DNA from: Lingula anatina
Taxonomy: Eukaryota; Brachiopoda; Lingulata; Lingulida; Lingulidae
DNA length: 59,651 nucleotides
Assembly (NCBI RefSeq): GCF_001039355.2
Contig: NW_019774580.1
Span: 124,338-183,988, forward strand
Reading direction: 5' to 3'
Position 1 is the first letter of the stretch. Each line of letters begins with the position of its first letter. A model generated the notes under the pieces. The model searched no databases. It had not been told where the DNA came from and saw nothing but the letters and a program-made list of their open reading frames with translations. Positions 52,615 through 59,651 of the stretch are shown here, piece after piece. The translations under genes were made by a program, and so were the position numbers.

Positions 52615-55391
52615 TAATAATAAAATTTATAAAAATACTGGAGCTGTGACAGGAGGAGAGACAATCAACAATAAACCAAATTACTGAACAAAAAAAAAAA
52701 TTATTTTTTCTTACTCAATTGAAGGGGAGGGTGGTACACTTTAAATTGCATTACAAAATTTCCTAGTCACCTCAAAAGACCACACAAACCTTAATCAGAT
52801 CAAGGCCTTCAAAATTGTTTCCGCTAAAGTTACACAAACCAACTTCATTTCAAATAAAACAAAACTAATTTGATCCAGACTGTACAAATGGCATCCACTT
52901 ACGACCACACAATGAGAATACAACTCTCTGGGTCTGTTCAGACACATATAGTAGAACAGCTCTGTACCGTTCCACTTCTGACTCCAAAAATCAAGTCTTT
53001 TTATGCTTATAATCAGAGACACCAGCCCAGCAGCAGGTCACCTGAGCACAGGCAGCATAGCAGTGCAGTTTTGGTCTACACCTTGACCATTGACTGTATA
53101 ATTTACACATCACAGACATCAAATCATAAATATATGAAACTGAATGCGGCTTTACAGATCCATTGTCTCTTTGTGAACTGACTAGGAGTGCCCACAGAGA
53201 ATTTGTTTCATTTTGATGGTAATTGTGTGACAAATTACCCGGTAGCTTTTTCTTCCAATCTTGAAAATTCTCATCACTGTACTGAATCACATTTGCAACA
53301 GCTAACACATCTTTTAAAGTTTAAGTCAGTTTTCAGTAAAAACATTTAGATGACAAGTCTTTAGGTTCATTCTGAGTACACAGATGCTGTTCTTTCCAGT
53401 AAAACGCTCTCCTCTCAGGTAATTTCTGCTCTGTAACCAGGGTCTTTTTGGATACAATTTGACTACTTAAGCAATATTGACACATTTTCTGAATAAAAGA
53501 GTTTAATATGGAAATAATATGCTTCTCAGTGTGACCAGCTCAACCAAGCTTGAGAGTCAACAATGTCTAATTCCCTTGGGTTAACTCCCAGTTTGCACTC
53601 TTTGAAAAAAATAAATTATTAAATTAATGGTCTGTTGTTTTTAAATGGATTAAAATTTTAGTGACATCCCTGCCTGTCACTTACCTGTGAAATATGTGTC
53701 CACAAGGCAGGGTTCTTCCTGATTTCATTTTCTCCCAGCAGATGGCGCATTTGTCATCATTGGCCTGCAGCTGCTCGGCACTGGCAATAGGGAACCTAGA
53801 GGAACGTTTTTTTTTTTTTTTTCTTTTAAACAAAATGACTTTAATGACAAATATAAATAGCCTGTAGTTATTTTTAAGTGCCTTATTACTAGTCTAGAGG
53901 TGGGTGCATGTTCACAATTATTTTTTAAGTACCATTACCCTTGAATTTATCTTTCTTCCTTAATTATATTTATTATTCATTTATTTATTTTTTCTTTCTT
54001 TCGGTTGTGTGGAGAGTTAGGGCAGGTGACTTCAAATTAATAGAAGATATTAGTTTCCTTCTTATTCACATTTCTTTACTTTTAATATGGCCCCCTTTGT
54101 TTCTAAACATGTTCTTTTTAGCAGTGAGAATAACAATGCTACAAAAACAACCAAGCTCCACTTTTATTCCACAACACCCCATTCAAAATGTGTTGATCTT
54201 TCCCATGATAATAGAAAATAATCCTCTCACCTGGTCTGCATAGTCTTGACCACTCGTTGGTAGTTCTTGTGCCTCTTGACCCTCCTCTGGAACTCGTGGA
54301 ACAGGTACCTTAGCTGCATACAGATCACCAGACTGGCCATGCTTAAGAATATGTTACTCCACAACTGAAACAAAGATAAGGTTATGTTTAAGAATATGTT
54401 ACCCCACAAATGAAACAAAGATAGGGCCATGCTTAAGAATGTTACTTCACAACTGAAACAAAGAGAGTTATGCTTAAGAATATGTTACTCCAACTGAAAC
54501 GAATATATATTGTCATCCTTAAATTTTATATTATTCTACAACTGAAATTAAGCTTAAGTCATACTTTTGAAAGTATATCATACCACACACAAAACCAAGT
54601 TTGCAATGCTTCAGTTTGCATTTTGGTATTCAATTTATCTTTTTGCATATATTCTTAAACTTGTTTGTAACAGATAACAGTTACCAGTAAAGCTTTGGAT
54701 AAAGGATACATATATTATAAAACAAAAAAACATAAGATGCTGAAAAAAAAAAGTCAGAAATCTGATTCCACGACAGGATCTCATTCTTCAGTCTTGGGAA
54801 TACTGTGACGATGTACTGTGTTAGTTGAGATCGTTATGTATTGCTACCTGTAGATGTCTCCATAAGTAAAGTACAGTCCGGTGTGCAAGTTTGAATATCT
54901 TCCTGCAACGTTGCGTAAACTACACTGATTGGTAACTTATAGGTAAAACTGTTCACTGTATAATTTGCCCTGATTTGAGAATGTGTACTAGCTGAACTTG
55001 TACATAAGGGCTTACTTGAAATAAATCACTCTCTTCTCTGCTCTTCTCTCTTTGTAAGAAGCTGAAAGCTCTCTAGTAAGTTCTTTGTGTTATTTTCATA
55101 AGGCACTTGGGCACTATGTCATAACAATACTGACCAGCATGTGTAGATGATGCAGGAAGTCAATGCCCAGGGACAGGAGTTCACACACCAGCTCAGTGTA
55201 GTAGGCATAGCTGGACCTCTGCTCCCACACTCCATCATGGTGGATATCCCACAGATGAATGGCATACCTGAAGTATAGAAAACTAGGGCTAGTTATATCT
55301 GGGTAGTTTCACTATAAAACCAAATTCTTTGAAATTTCAATTAAAAATTGGAAGAAAGAATTTGATTCAAGTTATTCAGAGCCCAGTCCTT

Positions 55392-55425
<34 letters not shown>

Positions 55426-58030
55426 TATGAGTATAAATGCCTTGTACAGCTGGTGGAAGAATAGTCTCAAATCTGGCAGCAGTGGACTATGCTAACTACA
55501 AAGGACAGAGCTTTTATATATTTCGTTTGCTGCTGAACAAATGGCAAAAAATTTCAAGAAATCTGTTTACTAAATGACATTCATAATGGATGCAACAAGC
55601 TTATGTTACCACTTACCTGATAAGGACATACACCACACTTATTCCCAACAATGCACACTGAAAATACACAGAATAAAGAAACTATATTTTCCTACAAACA
55701 TAAACCAAAATTATGACATTGTAGCTACATGTACTGTATGTAGCTAATTAAAGACAACCTCTAGAGGCTCTAGTGTACATAATCATTTCTGCATATATAT
55801 GTGTATTCAATATTTAATCATAAATTATAGCACACTTATAAAATTAATGGTCAAAATGAGTAGGTTGCTAGACAAAATGAAAATAAGATACTTCTACTGA
55901 TATGGAGGCATGAATATGCTAGTCAGTGCCAGAAGATACAAATTCAAACACTGAAAAAATTTAACACACTGCTATGATAATATTTCCATTATGCCATAAC
56001 CCCACTCCCCAATGCAGTGAATGGAAAAAATTCAGGGTATAGCATTCCTTCTAAGTTTATTTAGTGACAAGAGACTACAGCTATAAACACAATCATAGTG
56101 ACAGTCACACCTAACACATTTTCTACATAACTTACCTCTGCTGCCATGAATGAGAACACATGCAATCCAGACTCTAGTCCCACTAAAATACTCAGTGCCA
56201 GCAGACCAAAGCAGGCACCAAGTATGACAGATAGGAGGATAATAACTTTGGCATGGGTCCATCTTGGTGTGCTTAACGAGAAAGATAGCTGAAACGACAT
56301 TTTTTTCAAAACTCAGTACTGTGATACTATTTTAAGTTTTACCTCTACTTTTTCCTATCTAATTCTGATTACTTTGACCAATAAAGATACTTTCATAAAA
56401 GGAAAAAATTCCATTTCAACAGTCTGATAACTTTCCTGCCAACTACTTCCTACAACAACATCATATGATTTACACATTCTCTTTGCAACTTAGAATGAGT
56501 GAAAGAAGTGCTTGAAACATTTTTGTCCAGTCAATGTTGTTTGTAGGTTTATGTCATTATGTCATTTCTGCAATTCAAATAAATAAAACAAAACAGCAAA
56601 TAAATAAAATAACAAATAAACTTACATATTCAAACCTGTCCTTGCTGAGCTGTGCCAGGAGCTGTAGAAAACAAAGAATGGAGAACCAGCCACACCACCT
56701 GAATACCTCGTCCATGGTCTGGACATTCATGATGCCAAAGATGAAGATGAACTTGTAGAATATAAAGTTCCAGAATTTGTCCTTGAGGTGCTAAAACAAA
56801 AAAATATTGATATGGGGACAGTCAAATGAAGAGAAAAGGTATAAAATCAGTACATAAATAGGATAACTGTAGTAATTATCTAATTACATTAACAAATTAC
56901 ATTAGCAAATCTCTTCTTTCTTTTGGGCCTGTCCCTTCTCTTATTGAAATTTCTAATAATAGAGAATGATGACCTTATACAATGATCACTTCCTAAAGAA
57001 AACTAACATCACCAAAATACACCTTCTCCTAATATAAGTTAAATAACATCCTTTTCAACAAACTTGCTCAAGTATGAGAAATTTCAACTTTCTCTGCACC
57101 AGATAATCCCTGGGAAGCCAAAGAAAATTCAATCAATGTGGTAAGCCATACAATTCAAGGTTTCTGTACAGCTAAAACTTGGCAATGAACATCTGCTTTA
57201 TCTGCCTACTGCACAGCTACCTTACAATAGTTCTATACTTCAGATGAAATTCATGAGCATTTGCGCATCTTATTAGACCACAAGTTTTAAGTCCAAAATG
57301 TCAAACTGCTAAGCAGTAGATATTTTCAACAAATGTCCTGCTTGTACACATTGTAACTTGTAACAATAAGCACTGGCACAGGTATCCAAAGTTCAAAGCT
57401 CAAACTTAAGCATTTTTTCCTTTCTTATTTTCAGATTGTATTTCCAGATTCTGGTTCTCAGTTGCAATTATTTGTTTCTTTTCTTTTCTTCTTACCATTA
57501 ATGTTCAATTCTTAGCAAGCTCTATGAGGATTTTATCACATGATATCTACTAGTAAAAGTTAGAGCCAAAACTTTGTTCTATTTTAATTATTAAAATAAT
57601 AAAATAAGCAGTTGAGCTCAGAAAGAACACTCCAAATTGTTAACTGCTTGTTGCCTTTTCTTACCAAAGGTAACTCTCTTGTTAACAGCGATAATTTTAG
57701 GACATTAAAGCCAACACCTCTGGGGATAACACCCCATGCTACAATGAGTAACCAAACTGTTGTCTGAGGATAACAAAGTGAGCAAACATGCTTAGTGTTC
57801 ATGTAACACAATCCATTCATAAACTAGGGGCAGGGTTATAAGAAGTAACCAGTTAAATTGTTTTGTTACTTTTTTTACCATCTCATTATTTCTGAGCTCA
57901 AAAATATATCTACTTTGCATTCTAACCGCAATCTTACCTCCTGTTCACTAATCCTCAGGTTCCCAAACACCCCAAGTTGAATGAGTTTCCCAATAAGAAT
58001 CAAAATGCAGTATGCCACATTTATCAAGAT
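49048..58030 (-). CDS. AMFR: E3 ubiquitin-protein ligase AMFR (gp78), lacking the N-terminal exon
   Basis: Thirteen exons in order: 58030-57938, 56790-56626, 56288-56136, 55657-55617, 55267-55135, 54364-54231, 53795-53685, 52446-52262, 51771-51650, 50838-50710, 50268-50126, 49813-49694, 49234-49048; 571 aa, all canonical and in phase. AMFR is the ER-membrane ligase that works with UBE2G2 and p97/VCP in ER-associated degradation. Domains: hydrophobic multi-pass N-terminal half (HLKDKFWNFIFYKFIFIFG, LWSNIFLSMASLVICMQLRY); RING CAICWEKM to SWLEQDVSCPTC with all eight zinc ligands; the conserved WLPSFSVEV segment; CUE (VRQVREVFPDTILPD to NNILEGRLPIA); G2BR-like SEREELLNRRREELIEQARR; VIM RRQQAYDAAIRR fitting Rx5AAx2R; stop after HEPQQ. 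Human AMFR is 643 aa; about 80 N-terminal residues are missing beyond the right edge. A 45-bp tandem array duplicates the acceptor at 54364. Confidence 0.96.
49245..49325. repeat. (AAAT)n and related AT-rich simple repeat in AMFR intron
   Basis: ATAAATAAATAAATAAATA followed by diverged AATAAA and TTAA units, starting about 10 bp before (in transcript order) the acceptor of the last AMFR exon. Confidence 0.85.
51991..52037. repeat. (AT)n microsatellite
   Basis: About 23 AT units in an AMFR intron. Confidence 0.95.
52576..52611. repeat. (TA)n microsatellite
   Basis: About 18 TA units in an AMFR intron. Confidence 0.95.
54337..54501 (-). repeat. 45-bp tandem array, 4 units, spanning an AMFR splice acceptor
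   Basis: Units begin at 54337, 54382, 54427 and 54468 (the last is shortened). On the transcribed strand each reads about TTTCAGTTGTGGAGTAACAT followed by ATTCTTAAGCATGGCC. So each carries a copy of the acceptor and of the first codons (LWSNIFLSM) of the exon 54364-54231. The true exon start is inferred from homology to AMFR (unit 1). Units 2-4 diverge slightly; unit 2 keeps the reading frame open and encodes LWGNIFLN, but its acceptor has changed to TTTCAT. Confidence 0.88.
55393..55422. repeat. (TC)n microsatellite
   Basis: About 15 TC units in an AMFR intron. Confidence 0.95.
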
Positions 58031-59651
58031 CTGAAAATCATTGAAAAAGTATTAATCTTGGGAAATCAAATTTAGTAAAATTTTCTAAAGGATCTGTCAC
58101 AATAAAATTTTAAAATAAAAAACATTATGATGAGTTAAAATAATTGATGGTAAAAGAGGAAAAAGCTGAGGGCTGACAGGATTTACCCATCCCCATTTGT
58201 TTCAAAATAATACATTATATGAAGCACGTATCTCTAGTAAAGGCATCAGACCAATACTTGCTACAATTTGTACTAGAAATAAGAGCTTCAACACAAAGCA
58301 CTATATCTTGGGCTCAAAATTCCTAACAAGGAAGTTAAAATATAACATTTCTGAGCTGCACCCAATTTGCTGAAAATCAAAGCACTGTTGTCAAGAGTCT
58401 GAATCCGATTGTAAAATCGAGTACTAAAACTCTCTTTTTCTCAAAATTATAAAAGCCAATGCACTAAATTCAAATAGCATCCAAAAATTATATTTGAAAA
58501 AAGTCTCTACATTATTAGTCATTCTAAAAAACTGTAACAATAACAGTTACATATTTAACAAAATTTACTGTGTTAACAGTAACAATATTCTACTTTAAAA
58601 AATTGTAAATCCCTGCCATACTGTTATCTTTGTTAGAATTTCATATCAACCAAACCATTTTCCAGATAATTACATAATCACTGACAATGCACAATTATTC
58701 CAACAGATAATTACAAGCAAATGAAGCTTTAGCAAATCTCCATTGAAAATGCTTATGGGTTGCACAGACTAACAATGAGACAGAAACTTCCCTACTAGTT
58801 ACTTTCAGAAACCTGATACAATTGAAAAGAGGTTAAAAATATCAACACAAGTCAGTCTGCTTTTGTATACCTAGCACTTGGCCAGGTTCAGCTCTATATA
58901 CATTGAATGCAAGTCCTGTAAACTTCATTTTTTCTTTTATCTTTTTTGTTTTAAATATATGTAGTTACATGTACCAATAACTTTTTAAATTTAATATTCA
59001 GTCTCCAGGCTTATACTCATTCTATGCCAATGCAAGTTAGTATTTTAATAGGCTAAAACCAGGCCAGTAAAATTTTTTAAAACAATGTTAATTAAGTTAC
59101 TGGACACTATTTCTGCTTCTGTTCAATGCATTTTCAAACCCTGATGTCCCAAAGGGCTTGTTTTTGGCACAGTCTTTAAAACTAGTTTCTAAGTAACCCT
59201 GGAATATGCACAGCCAAGGGGTTTGAGGGGGTTGAAAGAATCCCCTAGCCCTTTTACCTAGGTACACAGAGTTTTTATGGTGAAAGGTCCACTTTTTCAG
59301 GAGAATAACCTTCATTTGAAATTGTTGGCTACGGGCCTCTTATACAAGGGAAAATTACATAAAAGAGGAACTCACATTTGGGGATTTTCCATCCACCAAG
59401 CAGACAAGTTATTTTTACCTGACCACCTTTTGTAATACCCACTTTCCTCTTTTAAGCTGGGATATTAATAATACATGGATGTTCAATGAGTATGGGAGAA
59501 TATAAGGTAATAATCACAATTGTGTACCCATACATCCAAGTGAATAGCAGAGGTAACAATAAGACTGTCCAGTTGAAGGCTTATGCACTGCTGGTGGTTC
59601 CAGGATTTAGCTGTACAGTGGCGGGGGTGGGGGGGGGGGGGGGGGGGGGGG
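58031..59651. other. Intron 1 of AMFR (partial) to the window edge
   Basis: AT-rich, with no exon matching the AMFR N-terminus on the minus strand. The window ends in a run of about 23 G (59629-59651), which probably marks a contig end. Confidence 0.55.
59629..59651. repeat. Terminal poly-G run
   Basis: An unbroken G run up to the last base. Assemblies often break at such tracts. The true length and what follows are unknown. Confidence 0.9.

Noticed and set aside
49048-58030. First idea that this gene was SYVN1/HRD1
   Set aside because: The RING flanks, CUE domain, WLPSFSVEV segment and VIM motif are AMFR features; SYVN1 has no CUE or VIM of this kind.

Overview
This window is from an animal nuclear genome. 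Its genes are split by GT-AG introns, it is AT-rich and full of microsatellites and short inverted-repeat transposons, and every recognisable protein is metazoan. Gene content (SmB, DHRS1, AMFR/gp78, TSP1/CUB/LDLa and fibrinogen-domain proteins) and repeat style suggest a marine invertebrate, perhaps a deuterostome such as a hemichordate, echinoderm or lancelet. I cannot name the species. Isolated single Ns, one 72-nt N gap and a poly-G right edge point to a draft assembly. All gene models below were built by hand by translating exons and checking that splice sites and phases agree.

Layout, left to right: (1) 1-2160, AT-rich and non-coding. (2) 2317-4348 (+), a complete 4-exon SNRPB (SmB) gene, 200 aa. 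(3) 5547-9892 (-), a complete 9-exon DHRS1-like short-chain dehydrogenase, 324 aa, convergent with SNRPB; it has one GC-AG intron. (4) 13527-22022 (+), a secreted modular protein: signal peptide, TSP1, CUB, LDLa, TSP1, TSP1, CUB. Every module-boundary intron is phase 1. I do not recognise this architecture. An orphan PRDM-type PR/SET exon lies inside its first intron. (5) 22648-27359 (+), exons 2-9 of a second DHRS1-like gene, with intron positions identical to the first copy. Its cofactor-binding exon 1 is not visible in the window, and the preceding CUB exon would splice into it in frame. (6) 29785-33925 (-), a coiled-coil plus fibrinogen-like-domain secreted protein (angiopoietin-like layout), with a one-base frame conflict next to its signal peptide. 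(7) 34820-35630 (+), a tentative two-exon gene for a 69-aa protein. (8) About 36-49 kb, gene-poor and carrying several transposon families. (9) 49048-58030 (-), 13 exons of AMFR/gp78, the ER-associated-degradation ubiquitin ligase, with membrane domain, RING, CUE, G2BR and VIM; its N-terminal exon lies off the right edge.

The genes do not form a pathway. The main organising events are an inverted duplication of DHRS1 around the TSP1/CUB gene and repeated insertion of small inverted-repeat elements. These include one starting about 15 bp after the last CUB exon and a 45-bp tandem array that duplicates an AMFR splice acceptor.
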